Below the pieces are notes generated by a model. It was not told the DNA's origin. It searched no databases and saw nothing but the letters and a program-made list of their open reading frames with translations. The position numbers were made by a program, and so were the translations under genes. 64,000 bases of DNA from Paenibacillus daejeonensis DSM 15491 (GTDB lineage Bacteria; Bacillota; Bacilli; Paenibacillales; Paenibacillaceae). This document shows positions 1 to 9,304 of this stretch, one piece after another (the first letter of the stretch is position 1; each line of letters starts with the position of its first letter). The stretch spans positions 1,143,418 through 1,207,417 of the forward strand of contig NZ_KB899659.1 in NCBI RefSeq assembly GCF_000378385.1. Direction: 5' to 3'.

Positions 1-2630
1 GCTTGAATCAAGCTTTCCAGCACACGTTTATTGACGACCCGAAGATCGACACGTTGACAGAGATCCAGCAGATCGGTGAAAGGTCCGGACTCCCGTTCTT
101 TCATTAAACCCTGGATAGCTTGTGTACCGACATTCTTAATGGCCGCCAGTCCGAAACGAACCGCATTAGCCGTCGGTGTGAAGGAGACGCCGCTCTCCTG
201 CACATCCGGCGGCAGCACCTCAATCCCCATGCGTCGGCACTCATCGACGTACTCTGCCGTTTTGCGCTGATTGCCGGTAAACGAAGCGAGCATCGCAGCC
301 ATGAACGGCACCGGATAGTGCGCCTTCAGCCACGCCGTCTGGAAAGCCAGCACACCATATGCCGCGGCATGCGCCCGCGGGAATCCGTAGTCAGCGAAGC
401 GAACAATCATATCATAGACACGGTTTGCTTCCTCCGCCGTGTAGCCCTGATCAGCACTGCCGTTCACAAAATGCGCCCGCTGCTCGTCCAGCACCTGGCG
501 TTTCTTCTTGGACACGGCACGCCGCAGCAGATCCGCTTCACCAAGCGAGAAGCCCGCCATCGTTGAGGCGATCTGCATGATCTGTTCTTGGTACACGATG
601 ATGCCATACGTATCAGCGAGAATCGGCTCCAATGCCGGATGCGGGTACGCTACCTCGGCACGCCCATGCTTGCCCGCGATATATTTGGGGATAAACTCCA
701 TCGGACCTGGACGATACAGCGCCAGCACCGAAATGATATCCTCAAAGGCTGTCGGCCTCAGCTCCCGCAGCACTCGCCGCATGCCATCCGATTCCAGCTG
801 GAAAACGCCCGTGGTGTCTCCCTTGCCCAGCATTTCATAGGTTAGCGGGTCGTTGTCGGATAGCTTGGTAAAGTCGATGTCCTCTCCGTAAATCTCCCGG
901 ACCCACTGCAGGGTGCGTTCAATTACCGATAAGGTACGCAAGCCCAGAAAATCCATCTTCAGCAGGCCCACTGTTTCCAGCTGCTCCATGGCGTATTGCG
1001 TAAGCGGTGTTGTCTCGGAGCCCTTCTGTAGGGGGACATAGTGGGTAAGCGGCTCTCCCGAAATGACGATGCCTGCTGCGTGTGTGGAGGCGTGTCGCGG
1101 CATCCCTTCCACCTTGGCTGCCATATCCAATAGTTTGGAGGTCGCCGGCTTGTTGCTCGCCTCCTGCAGCTCCGTGCTGCGCGAGAGCGCGGTTGCGAGA
1201 GTAATGCCCGGCTGCTGCGGAATCAGCTTGGCTGCCCGGTCGACATCGGCGTACGGGACGTTCAGCGCGCGGCCCACATCACGTACCGCGGCGCGCGCAG
1301 CCATCGTACCGAACGTAATAATCTGCGCGACATGTTCATCGCCGTATTTGGCCGAGACGTACGCAATGACCTCATCACGACGCTCATCGTCAAAATCGAT
1401 GTCGATATCGGGCATCGAAATCCGTTCCGGATTAAGGAAACGCTCGAAGAGCAACTTGTAATGCAGCGGATCAACATCCGTAATGCGCAGCACGTAAGCG
1501 ACCAAGCTGCCCGCAGAGGAGCCCCTGCCAGGTCCAGTCCGGATACCTTGCTGATGCGCATAGCGGATAAAGTCCCAGACGATCAAAAAGTAATCGCTGT
1601 ACCCCATCTTGCGAATGACGGACAGCTCATAGCTGAGGCGTTCGCGGGCAGCGTCGGCAAAACCCGGCTCCTGCCATTGCGGAGTGTCCCCATATCTTGC
1701 CTCCAGCCCGTCTGTACATAACAGTCGCAGGTAGCTGTCTGAATCCTTCCCGTCCGGGATCGGGCTGAAGCTCGGCAGGAGCGCCCTGCCGAGCGACAAC
1801 TCCAGCGTGCACTTATCAGCAATCTTCACCGTATTCTCAATCGCCTGAGGCGCATGGAGAAACAATCGTTCCATCTCCGAAGCACTCTTCAGATAGTTCT
1901 GATCACTGGTCATACGAAGCCGGTCCTCGTCGTCGACCGACTTGCCCGTCCCAATGCAGATCAGCACATCCTGAATCTCCGCATCCTCTGCATGGACATA
2001 ATGCACATCATTGGTCGCTGCCAGCTGAATCCCGGTTTCTTCAGACAAGCGAAGCATACCTTGAATGACCTTCTTCTGCTCCAGCAAGCCGTGATCCTGA
2101 AGCTCCAGATAGAAGTCATCTCCGAATATCCGCCGGTAGCGTTCGGCTGCGGCCCGGGCTTCACTGTATTGCTCGTGCAGGAGCAGCTGCGATACTTCTC
2201 CGCGCAGGCAGGAGCTGAGACATACAAGCCCCTCCGCATGGCGCTCCAGTACCTCCAGATCAATCCGCGGCTTGTAGTGAAAACCCTCCAGATGGCCAAT
2301 CGATACCAGCTTCATCAGATTGCGGTACCCCGTATCATCCTTGGCAAGCAGAACCAAATGATACGTAGGCTGATCCTTACGGGGCGCCCTGTCCCAACGT
2401 GAAGCCGTCGTCAAATACACCTCGCAGCCGATGATCGGCTTAATGCCTTGTGCCTTGCAGGCTTGATAGAATCCGATCGCCCCGTACATAACGCCATGAT
2501 CGGTCAGAGCCAATGCCTTCATCCCCAGATCGGCCGCCCGAGCGGTCAGGTCACGGATACGGGCAGCGCCGTCCAACAGGCTATATTCACTGTGCACATG
2601 CAAGTGCACAAATCCGTCTTCTCGTTCCAT
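1..2630 (-). CDS. dnaE: DNA polymerase III subunit alpha, DnaE type (3' part missing)
   Basis: This is the catalytic subunit of a C-family replicative polymerase; in B. subtilis DnaE extends primers, mainly on the lagging strand. The reading frame is open from the ATG at 2630 to the window edge, giving about 876 of roughly 1,150 residues. The N-terminal PHP domain shows HLHVHSEYSLLDG near residue 8 and LTDHGVMYG near residue 42. The polymerase core shows GPGRGSSAGSLVAYV and the metal-binding PDIDIDFDDERR near residue 405. There is no inserted exonuclease domain, so it is DnaE rather than PolC. An AGAGGG ribosome binding site precedes the start. It is divergent from ytrH, as in B. subtilis synteny. 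Confidence 0.95.
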   Translation of the reverse strand, partial: MEREDGFVHLHVHSEYSLLDGAARIRDLTARAADLGMKALALTDHGVMYGAIGFYQACKAQGIKPIIGCEVYLTTASRWDRAPRKDQPTYHLVLLAKDDTGYRNLMKLVSIGHLEGFHYKPRIDLEVLERHAEGLVCLSSCLRGEVSQLLLHEQYSEARAAAERYRRIFGDDFYLELQDHGLLEQKKVIQGMLRLSEETGIQLAATNDVHYVHAEDAEIQDVLICIGTGKSVDDEDRLRMTSDQNYLKSASEMERLFLHAPQAIENTVKIADKCTLELSLGRALLPSFSPIPDGKDSDSYLRLLCTDGLEARYGDTPQWQEPGFADAARERLSYELSVIRKMGYSDYFLIVWDFIRYAHQQGIRTGPGRGSSAGSLVAYVLRITDVDPLHYKLLFERFLNPERISMPDIDIDFDDERRDEVIAYVSAKYGDEHVAQIITFGTMAARAAVRDVGRALNVPYADVDRAAKLIPQQPGITLATALSRSTELQEASNKPATSKLLDMAAKVEGMPRHASTHAAGIVISGEPLTHYVPLQKGSETTPLTQYAMEQLETVGLLKMDFLGLRTLSVIERTLQWVREIYGEDIDFTKLSDNDPLTYEMLGKGDTTGVFQLESDGMRRVLRELRPTAFEDIISVLALYRPGPMEFIPKYIAGKHGRAEVAYPHPALEPILADTYGIIVYQEQIMQIASTMAGFSLGEADLLRRAVSKKKRQVLDEQRAHFVNGSADQGYTAEEANRVYDMIVRFADYGFPRAHAAAYGVLAFQTAWLKAHYPVPFMAAMLASFTGNQRKTAEYVDECRRMGIEVLPPDVQESGVSFTPTANAVRFGLAAIKNVGTQAIQGLMKERESGPFTDLLDLCQRVDLRVVNKRVLESLIQ

Positions 2631-2673
2631 AGCTGTAACCCTCTCATGTCGCACCGATATTTCTTTCATTTTA

Positions 2674-2703
2674 TCATAATGTTAGAGGCACCGCCCATAA
2701 AAT
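2674..2703 (+). promoter_or_regulatory. Candidate sigma-E promoter of ytrHI
   Basis: A -35-like TCATAAT (2674-2680) is followed by a 15-nt spacer and a -10-like CATAAAAT (2696-2703). The sigma-E consensus is roughly KMATATT, 14-15 nt, CATACANT, so each element has one mismatch. It lies 26 nt upstream of ytrH, a gene under mother-cell sigma-E control in B. subtilis. The match was read by eye. Confidence 0.6.
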
Positions 2704-2729
2704 GAACTAGAGAGAGGCGGTGATGGGAC

Positions 2730-3056
2730 ATGCAGTACTTTTTGAGCAAAGCGGCACTGGACTTTTTTATCGCATTCGGCGTCGTCATTGGCGGCTCCAT
2801 GCTTGCAGGGATCGGCGCAGTCCTGGTCTTCCTTCCCCCTACCAGCGAGATGCTGCTGGCGGCGGACAAGCTGAAGATCTGGGCCATCGTGGCTGCAGTT
2901 GGCGGCACGATTGATCCGATGCGGGTCATTGATACCCATATGATGGAGGGTCAGCTGTCCCCGGTTGTTCAGCAGCTTTGTTATATTGCGAGCGCCTATC
3001 TGGGCGCGTATATGGCAACCGAGCTGGTTCGGCTGATCTGCCGGGACGGCTGGTAG
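2730..3056 (+). CDS. ytrH: Sporulation membrane protein YtrH
   Basis: This is a 108-residue small membrane protein of the YtrH family, needed for efficient spore formation in B. subtilis; its biochemical role is unknown. The sequence has a hydrophobic segment at about residues 12-36, a conserved central stretch with GGTIDPMRVIDTHMMEGQLSP at about 59-79, and a second hydrophobic segment near 82-98. The start is preceded by a GAGGCGGTG ribosome binding site. ytrI follows 4 nt downstream, so the two form one transcript. The sigma-E-like promoter just upstream fits mother-cell expression. Confidence 0.9.
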   Translation: MQYFLSKAALDFFIAFGVVIGGSMLAGIGAVLVFLPPTSEMLLAADKLKIWAIVAAVGGTIDPMRVIDTHMMEGQLSPVVQQLCYIASAYLGAYMATELVRLICRDGW

Positions 3057-3060
3057 CGCC

Positions 3061-3564
3061 ATGCGAGTGCCCCAATTTGATCGGTTCGTCAAAAGCATGT
3101 ACACGTTGGGCGTTTTCACCCTTGGAATTATTGTGGGTATCGCACTGTTCAATGGCATCTATCATTACCAGCTCAATTCGCTATATGTACAAATCGGCGA
3201 GTTGGGGAGCACGATTGATGAGAAGCAGCAGGAAATTAAACAGTTGAACCAATTCAAGGACAAGCATACAGTGGTACAGACGATTCAAGTGTATATCGAG
3301 GAAGAGAAGTTGGTGGGAGGTCTGGAGCTGGATGCCCGGACCCAGACGGAGCTGAAGCGAAGGATTGTTACTGATTTAGGCGTATTCCTCGGCCGCAGCA
3401 TTTACGAGATCGATTCAGAAGCCAAGATGGCCCGGGTACTGCTGGACCGCAAGCTGTATTTGAATGTATTTGAGAAAGACTACAGCATGGAGGTCAAAAC
3501 GATGCTTGTTGTCGATAACCAGTTGAAGGTTTGGGTCAAGGTGAGTAGGCATACGCGGGACTGA
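3061..3564 (+). CDS. ytrI: Sporulation protein YtrI
   Basis: This is a 167-residue bitopic membrane protein. One transmembrane helix at about residues 14-36 is followed by a coiled-coil-like stretch (residues 45-70, rich in E, Q and K) and a soluble C-terminal domain. Length and layout match YtrI, a sigma-E-dependent sporulation protein encoded next to dnaE and ytrH in B. subtilis. The ATG lies four bases after the ytrH stop, and the two are presumably translationally coupled. No enzymatic motif is visible. Confidence 0.88.
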   Translation: MRVPQFDRFVKSMYTLGVFTLGIIVGIALFNGIYHYQLNSLYVQIGELGSTIDEKQQEIKQLNQFKDKHTVVQTIQVYIEEEKLVGGLELDARTQTELKRRIVTDLGVFLGRSIYEIDSEAKMARVLLDRKLYLNVFEKDYSMEVKTMLVVDNQLKVWVKVSRHTRD

Positions 3565-3631
3565 CGTGGTACAATGGAACTCGTATGTAAATTGAATGAA
3601 CAACCTCTTCAAAGGAGTGTACGTTAGATCA

Positions 3632-3925
3632 ATGGAAATTCTTCAATGGCTATTCATTGCAGGCATCCTGTCGGCCCTGCTGCTGTCGGTATTCTTCAGC
3701 CTGCGCTCCCGCCGGGCCTCAGAACCGCGGCTGCGGGGACTATATGCTGCGCGGATGAACATCTGCATGGGTATCATGCTACTCTTGATGGCTGGGATTC
3801 AGATGATCATGTTTACCGGGGATACGGTGCGAGTCATCGTCGGCTCACTATTCCTGCTGCTGGGCTTGTTCAACCTGTTTGCCGGCCTGCGCAATCACAA
3901 GCATTATTCTGCCCTCAAGTCTTGA
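3632..3925 (+). CDS. ytpI: YtpI-like membrane protein
   Basis: This is a 97-residue protein with three hydrophobic segments (about residues 2-22, 42-62 and 67-85), matching the YtpI family of unknown function. The ATG at 3632 is preferred; an AAAGGAG ribosome binding site lies at 3611-3617, with a rather long spacer. An in-frame ATG at 3596 would add 12 residues but has no evident Shine-Dalgarno sequence. It sits between ytrI and ytoI, the same neighbourhood as in B. subtilis. Confidence 0.8.
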   Translation: MEILQWLFIAGILSALLLSVFFSLRSRRASEPRLRGLYAARMNICMGIMLLLMAGIQMIMFTGDTVRVIVGSLFLLLGLFNLFAGLRNHKHYSALKS

Positions 3926-3962
3926 GCAAGGCGGACGGGGCTGACCCCCGTTCGCGGACCGT

Positions 3963-5312
3963 TCAATAGGTATCAATCATCTGTGCCGTCATCATGGCCT
4001 TAGCGGCAAGTCCCCGTTCGTCCTCGATTTCAATCTCCAGCTTGGCCGACTTGCGGCTCATCTCGAGCAGCTTGGGCACGACCGCAATTTCACTGTCAAT
4101 CTGGATTGGACGGACAAAATAAGTTGTGATGCTCTCCAGCACGTGATCCCGCTTTCCCACCTCACGAATCAAACGCCGCGCCCCCTGCATCATCAGCGTC
4201 ATCAGTACACCCTCGGACAGCGTCCCCAGCTGACCGGACATCTGCGGGGTAATCCGGCCACGGTACGAACGTCCATCCTCACGCACTTCCCCATCCTCCA
4301 TGGCAAACCGTTTCCAGATCAAATCATCGAAGGTTTCTCCAGACTGCGTCTGCTTGTTGGCAAATTGAAGTGCCGCAAGAACTTCATGCCGGCTGACGAC
4401 TGCCAGCAGCTTGCGCTGACGATCCACTATGGGCAGCAGATCGATGCCTTCCGAAGCCATGGTATGCGCCGCTGAGGTGACAGTCGTTCCCGGATGAATC
4501 GTAATGGGGTGACGCGTCATCAGCTTCTCAATCGTCTGATCACGCGGCGAGCCTGCCACGTCCCTGGCGGTTACCATGCCGATCACCCGGTGCCAATCGT
4601 CTACAACCGGAAATCTGGCATGTCCTGTCTCCTGCTGCAGGTTATCAAAGGCCTCCACCGTATCCCGTGCGCGCAGCAGCTCCGAAGGGCGTCCCAGCGT
4701 GACGATTTCTTCAATGAGCATAATTTTGCGTTTAATCACCCGGTCATACATAGCCCGGTTAATTAGCGAAGCAACAGTGAACGTATCATGACCGGATGAA
4801 ATGATTGGCAGCTGTCGTTCATCGGCCAGTTTTTTGACTTCTTCACTCGTATCGAAGCCCCCGGTTATAAGCACGCCTGCCCCTTCCAGGAGCGCCATAC
4901 GATGCACGTTCTCACGGTTGCCTACAATGAGCAGACTGTCGGCATCAATATAGGCGAGCATCGCATCTAGCTGCATCGCACCAATCACGAATTTTTGCAG
5001 CGTTTTGTGTAGACCCTGCGCGCCTCCGAGCACCTGGCCGTCGAGGATATCCGCCACTTCTGCAAAGGTCAGGCGGTCGGGCCGGCTCCGATGCTTTTTC
5101 TCGATGCGCACCGTGCCGATTCTTTCCTTCGTACTGACAATACCCAGCTTTTCTGCTTCTTTAACCGCCCGGTAAGCCGTCCCTTCACTAACCTCCAGTT
5201 CCCTGGCGAGAGAGCGAACCGAGATGCTGCTGCCCACCTTCAGGTTTTGAATATGTTGAATAATCCGTTCGTGTTTGGTCAGCGCCTCCTGCTCAGGATT
5301 ACCTGGTATCAT
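3963..5312 (-). CDS. ytoI: YtoI-like regulator: HTH, DRTGG, tandem CBS, hotdog domains
   Basis: This is a 449-residue cytosolic protein. Residues 10-65 form a winged-helix-like DNA-binding region (SVRSLARELEVSEGTAYRAVK). Residues 75-185 fit a DRTGG domain (ADSLLIVGNR, GVLITGGF). Residues 195-315 hold two CBS repeats, which in related proteins bind adenosine nucleotides. The C-terminal 110 residues resemble a hotdog-fold thioesterase-like domain. The family architecture suggests a nucleotide- or acyl-CoA-responsive regulator, but the ligand and targets are unknown. The ATG at 5312 has a GGAGGG site 10 nt upstream; a 21-residue longer form exists without a clear site. Confidence 0.85.
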   Translation of the reverse strand: MIPGNPEQEALTKHERIIQHIQNLKVGSSISVRSLARELEVSEGTAYRAVKEAEKLGIVSTKERIGTVRIEKKHRSRPDRLTFAEVADILDGQVLGGAQGLHKTLQKFVIGAMQLDAMLAYIDADSLLIVGNRENVHRMALLEGAGVLITGGFDTSEEVKKLADERQLPIISSGHDTFTVASLINRAMYDRVIKRKIMLIEEIVTLGRPSELLRARDTVEAFDNLQQETGHARFPVVDDWHRVIGMVTARDVAGSPRDQTIEKLMTRHPITIHPGTTVTSAAHTMASEGIDLLPIVDRQRKLLAVVSRHEVLAALQFANKQTQSGETFDDLIWKRFAMEDGEVREDGRSYRGRITPQMSGQLGTLSEGVLMTLMMQGARRLIREVGKRDHVLESITTYFVRPIQIDSEIAVVPKLLEMSRKSAKLEIEIEDERGLAAKAMMTAQMIDTY

Positions 5313-5457
5313 GTCATGAATTCCCTCCGTTTGTAGATTTCCGTAAAAAAACGTTCCATTTTGCACCAAAAGCAAGTAAAGTTAAGGTTGGACTATCCGG
5401 TACTGCTTCGACAGGGGAGATAGCATTTCCTTTTTCCTATATAGAAGGGGTTTGTGT

Positions 5458-6795
5458 ATGGAATACGTTTTGGCTACACTCAATATTCTCATTTTTATCT
5501 CGATTCCGCAGACATTTATCCATACGTGGCTGGCTTGTCTAATCTGGGGAATACGCATGAGTCGGATGGTGCCGAGACTGCTGCTTTTTACGGTTGTGAC
5601 CGCTGCACTTTTTGACATTGCATTTCTCGCACTCCCCACGCATCTACATATGATCAACGCCAATATTATTTACTTTCTTGTGATGCTTCTGATGTTCCGC
5701 GAGCTCAAGCTGTCCCATCGGATTCTGATTCAAGTCACGATGTCTTCAACCATTATCCTGTCTGATTCTTTGCTGGTTCTGCTAGATATCTACTTGTCCA
5801 ACGGGCTGATTGAGCAGATCAAGACGGGAGCCTTTATTTACAAAGTCATCTGGATTTGGCCAGCATTGCTGGCATTCGGTCTTATCTGTCTGCTCATGCA
5901 CCGCAAACAGTTCGCGCCGGCTGAGCGGGTCCTCCATTACATCCAGAGGCAGCGCCGGCCTTACATTTTCTTGTTTATTCTGCTCATCTTTTTGCAACTT
6001 TCGATGCTGGTGCTGTATATGTCAACGCGCTTCTTGAATGGCAATGACAACCATTTGATGATTGTGTATTACCTTGGCCTTATTACCATCACAGCTGTGA
6101 GCATTACATCCATTTGGCTGCTGGTTAAGACCCGTGATGATGCGATTCGTTCAACGCAACAAGCCTATGTCGGTGATTTGCTGCAAATGATAACCACAAT
6201 CCGCGGTCAGCGTCATGACTTCATCAACCATGTACAGGTCATGTATTCCCTGCTGAAGATGAAGAAGCATGACCAGCTCAGTTCTTATATGGAGGAAGTT
6301 GTCGATCAAATTCAGATGGTCAGCTCCATGTCCAGACAGATTCCCACGCCGGCACTGTCAGCTCTGGTTCAGGCGAAGTCTGCCATTGCCCTGGACAAGA
6401 AAATTGCATTCGAGTGCGAGTGTACAGATCTTCCCGAAGAGCTGCCGCTGGTCAAAAGCGTCGATCTGGTCCGAATTATCGGGAACCTGATCGACAACGC
6501 CTTCGATGCCGTGTTCGAGCTGCCCGAGGATGAGCGGTATGTCAAGCTCACGATACAAGTTGCCCAAGGCAGATTGACGATCCGGCTCGCCAACAGTGGC
6601 TTCCTGACCGAGCGTGAACGCCGTCATATGTTCAAACCGGGCTTTACAACCAAGCACGAAGAACATTCCGGGTTGGGCCTTGCGATCGTTAGCGACTTGG
6701 TTAAGCACTATGGCGGCAAGATTGAAGTAGAGACAAGTGCATCCAATCCCATTGTGTTCCAAGTGACGCTCCCGATGGAAGCTAGGTCAGCTTGA
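5458..6795 (+). CDS. Orphan sensor histidine kinase, Spo0B-type/GHKL
   Basis: This is a 445-residue membrane histidine kinase. The N-terminal ~215 residues contain about six or seven hydrophobic segments and no obvious extracellular ligand domain. The dimerization and phosphorylation helix carries RGQRHDFINHVQVMYSLL, the Spo0B-type H-box seen in AgrC- and CitA-like kinases. The ATPase domain has the N-box NLIDNAFDAV and the G-box motifs FTTK and GLGLAIV. A GAAGGGG ribosome binding site supports the ATG at 5458. No response regulator lies beside it, so its partner must be elsewhere. It is divergent from ytoI and ends at a strong hairpin. Confidence 0.85.
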   Translation: MEYVLATLNILIFISIPQTFIHTWLACLIWGIRMSRMVPRLLLFTVVTAALFDIAFLALPTHLHMINANIIYFLVMLLMFRELKLSHRILIQVTMSSTIILSDSLLVLLDIYLSNGLIEQIKTGAFIYKVIWIWPALLAFGLICLLMHRKQFAPAERVLHYIQRQRRPYIFLFILLIFLQLSMLVLYMSTRFLNGNDNHLMIVYYLGLITITAVSITSIWLLVKTRDDAIRSTQQAYVGDLLQMITTIRGQRHDFINHVQVMYSLLKMKKHDQLSSYMEEVVDQIQMVSSMSRQIPTPALSALVQAKSAIALDKKIAFECECTDLPEELPLVKSVDLVRIIGNLIDNAFDAVFELPEDERYVKLTIQVAQGRLTIRLANSGFLTERERRHMFKPGFTTKHEEHSGLGLAIVSDLVKHYGGKIEVETSASNPIVFQVTLPMEARSA

Positions 6796-6805
6796 ACACC
6801 AATAA

Positions 6806-6854
6806 CCGCAGCAGCCCCCCTGAACGACGAATCGTCAAAGGGGGGCTGCTGCGG
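6806..6854 (+). terminator. Hairpin terminator after the histidine kinase gene
   Basis: A 15-bp perfect stem (CCGCAGCAGCCCCCC at 6806-6820 with its complement at 6840-6854) encloses a 19-nt loop. The U tract after it is weak. It sits between convergent genes and may act in both directions. Confidence 0.7.
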
Positions 6855-6895
6855 CTTGTCCTGCTCATCCCGTGACCATAGTACATGCTGGTTGG

Positions 6896-7186
6896 TTAGC
6901 TGCCCTTGGCTCGCAGCAGTTTACCTGCATGCTGTTCGAGCTTGCGCTGCCAGGCAAGTCGTTTGGCCAGCCGCACGCGCTCCAATTGCTTGGCTGTCTC
7001 TTCATCAATCCCCAACAGGGTATACAAATTGGCTGCGATGATGAGGAGCACAAACAACACCCAACTAAAACTGAATACGACATGAGCCGACCATTCGGCC
7101 GCGAACCTCAATTCCGGCAAACCTATAGCCAGCATGCCCAGAGCAAGCACCAGATAAATCACATGCCGCCACTTCTTCGGTTGCAT
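6896..7186 (-). CDS. Small membrane protein of unknown function
   Basis: This is a 96-residue protein with two hydrophobic helices (about residues 9-24 and 32-57) and a basic, Arg/Lys-rich C-terminal tail (about residues 65-96). An AGGGAGAG motif precedes the ATG. I do not recognise a family. It lies downstream of yheA on the same strand with about 110 nt between, so co-transcription is possible. Confidence 0.6.
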   Translation of the reverse strand: MQPKKWRHVIYLVLALGMLAIGLPELRFAAEWSAHVVFSFSWVLFVLLIIAANLYTLLGIDEETAKQLERVRLAKRLAWQRKLEQHAGKLLRAKGS

Positions 7187-7294
7187 CTCTTCATCTCTCC
7201 CTTCATCTTGTCCGCCTCCATGCGGTCAAGCTGTATAGGGATATATATGCGCCAATCCGGGCTGATATGTACCGCTCGCCCACACCTCGTCTCT

Positions 7295-7630
7295 CTACTC
7301 GTACACGTTCTTGAGCGATTCGGTAATGATCTTGTTCACATCGTCGAATACGATGCCGAACCTGCGCTCCGCCTCAAATAACCGATGCAGCAGCGGGTTC
7401 AGGCTCAGCTCTTCATACAGTTGATTCATATCCGCCATCTCATCGGGACTTGGCTCCTCGCCTGCCATCATTTGCTGCTGGAAGCCTTCCTGACGCAGCC
7501 GGAAATCATCCATCAACAGCTTGGCCCTTGCATCCCCTTCCACTGCTAGTCTGGCCCCCTTCAAATCATGGGCCTCCGGGCATTCCTTCATCGCTTTGGC
7601 CAGCTCGTAGGCTCTGTCATATACATTCAT
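7295..7630 (-). CDS. yheA: YlbF/YmcA-family protein YheA (UPF0342)
   Basis: This is a 111-residue all-helical cytosolic protein matching YheA in length and pattern (DRAYELAKAMKECPE near the start, the FEAERRFGIVFDDVNKII helix near the end). YmcA and YlbF paralogues form a complex that promotes mRNA processing and developmental decisions in B. subtilis; YheA itself has no assigned function. GGGAGGG six nt upstream sets the ATG at 7630. In B. subtilis yheA lies beside yheC and yheD, and here it is divergent from a five-gene YheC/YheD array. Confidence 0.85.
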   Translation of the reverse strand: MNVYDRAYELAKAMKECPEAHDLKGARLAVEGDARAKLLMDDFRLRQEGFQQQMMAGEEPSPDEMADMNQLYEELSLNPLLHRLFEAERRFGIVFDDVNKIITESLKNVYE

Positions 7631-7817
7631 CCGTTTCCCTCCCATGTGCGCACACCTGAGACGTGCAGCTAATTCCGCTACTTAGATCATACCATTGCAG
7701 ACGGGGCCTCGCCAAGTCATCCCAAGGAGGCACAAGGCACTGCTGATTTCAACTTATTGGACGTGGCACTAGACCGTGCAGGGATTTTTTTATCCTGGGC
7801 GGCCAATGTGGCCAATC

Positions 7818-7845
7818 ACCAAGGGATAGATGTCCTCATATGATG
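7818..7845 (+). promoter_or_regulatory. Possible late-sporulation promoter for the ATP-grasp array
   Basis: An AC at 7818-7819 followed 17 nt later by CATATGATG (7837-7845) resembles the sigma-K pattern (AC, about 16 nt, CATANNNTA). CATATGAT also partly fits a sigma-E -10, but no matching -35 is seen. No sigma-A promoter stands out in the 281-bp gap between yheA and this operon. This is a weak assignment. Confidence 0.25.
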
Positions 7846-7911
7846 GAGTAATTCATGAGGCCAACAACCTTCACAACGCCACTCTCTATGCCGGTTGGAA
7901 GGAGTACCAGG

Positions 7912-9279
7912 ATGCTCAAATCGAAAGTCGCCATACAGACTGTAAACTCCGGCATACTGCCGGATGATGTACTCATGGTCGGAGAAAAAGTATTAAAACA
8001 GTGGAAAATTCCGCAAGGTCAATCGCTGACGCTGCAATTCGGTTCCTTTCGGCAGCAGGTCAAAGCGATCCCTGTACAGCGTTATGACGGATTGCGTATG
8101 AGCCAGGGGCTCGCCCGGCGGATGGGCATCCATATGGGTGTCAATCTGCGGCTTCGTTATCAATCCGCATCTTACACACTGGCATTGGGACCTCTCATCG
8201 GCGTATTGATCAGCCGGGATTATCCGAATCAGCCCGACAAGCCCTTCGGCTCGATAACCATGTTCTGCCGCGAGCTTGTTGATGCCTGTCAAGCACAAGG
8301 CGCCTTTGTCTATTTCTTTACCCCCGACCAGATTGGCAGCAGCACGTCTACCCTGCAAGCCTGGGTCTATGCCGGTTCGTGGCGTCCGATTACGGTGCCG
8401 GTTGCGGATGTCATCAACAACCGGCTAACGTCCCGCAAACTGGAGAATAAACCAAGCGTACAACATTTCCTGAAAGAAGTAAAATCCAGGTGGCGGGTGC
8501 ACGTCTTCAACGAAAAATTCCTCGACAAATCCGAGGTTTTCGACGCGCTGCGCCATGACTCTTCCGTGCAGCGCTACCTGCCCGAGTCCCATGTCCTGCG
8601 CACCCTGCCTACACTCAAGACGATGTGCGGCCGCTACGCCACTGTCTTCCTGAAGCCTGTCCGTGGCAGTCTGGGCAAGGGAATCATTCGTGTTTCCCGT
8701 CTGGAGTCCGGCGGCTGTCAGGCGTTGTATGCCACTGCCGCGGGCACGAAGAAGCAGCAATTCCCATCGCTGCCGAAGCTGTTTCAATCGCTTAGCGGCA
8801 AGATGAAAACTGTTCGATATCAGATCCAGCAAGGTCTGCAGCTGATTGAGATTCAGAAGCGGCCCGTGGATTTTCGTGCGCTGGTTCAGAAGAATCTCAC
8901 AGGAGCCTGGGGGTTAACCTCCATTGTTGCGCGGGTAGCCAGCAGCCAGCATTTCGTATCGAACCTGGCTCGAGGCGGTACACTTAGCCCGGTGAAAGAA
9001 GCGGTCATGCGTTCCAATATGAGTGCTTCTGGCAAGTCGGACGCCAATTCCCGCCTGCAGCGGGCCGCGCTGGATATCGCCAAAGCAATTGAACAGCACA
9101 TCCCGGCACACTTCGGAGAGCTCGGGATTGATCTGGCGATCGATACGTCTGGACGTGTCTGGCTGTTAGAGGTCAATTCCAAGCCATCCAAGAACGACAA
9201 TACACCGCTTAACGAACAAAAAATCAGACCCTCTGTTAAACAAATGATTCATTACGCACGCTACTTGTCCGGGTTCTAA
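7912..9279 (+). CDS. YheC/YheD-family ATP-grasp protein 1 (long form)
   Basis: This is a 455-residue spore-coat-associated ATP-grasp ligase-like protein of the YheD type. An N-terminal ~105-residue beta-rich domain precedes the conserved GPLIGVLIS motif, followed by the ATP-grasp fold: VFLKPVRGSLGKGI (nucleotide-binding lysine and glycine loop), RPVDFRALVQKN, and LAIDTSGRVWLLEVNSKP with the metal-binding E and N. ATP-grasp enzymes join a carboxylate to an amine or thiol through an acyl-phosphate; the substrate here is unknown. GGAAGGAG seven nt upstream selects the ATG at 7912. It is the first of five tandem paralogues. Confidence 0.85.
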   Translation: MLKSKVAIQTVNSGILPDDVLMVGEKVLKQWKIPQGQSLTLQFGSFRQQVKAIPVQRYDGLRMSQGLARRMGIHMGVNLRLRYQSASYTLALGPLIGVLISRDYPNQPDKPFGSITMFCRELVDACQAQGAFVYFFTPDQIGSSTSTLQAWVYAGSWRPITVPVADVINNRLTSRKLENKPSVQHFLKEVKSRWRVHVFNEKFLDKSEVFDALRHDSSVQRYLPESHVLRTLPTLKTMCGRYATVFLKPVRGSLGKGIIRVSRLESGGCQALYATAAGTKKQQFPSLPKLFQSLSGKMKTVRYQIQQGLQLIEIQKRPVDFRALVQKNLTGAWGLTSIVARVASSQHFVSNLARGGTLSPVKEAVMRSNMSASGKSDANSRLQRAALDIAKAIEQHIPAHFGELGIDLAIDTSGRVWLLEVNSKPSKNDNTPLNEQKIRPSVKQMIHYARYLSGF

Positions 9280-9304
9280 TGCGTGTTCATTAGGTGGGGA
9301 TCCC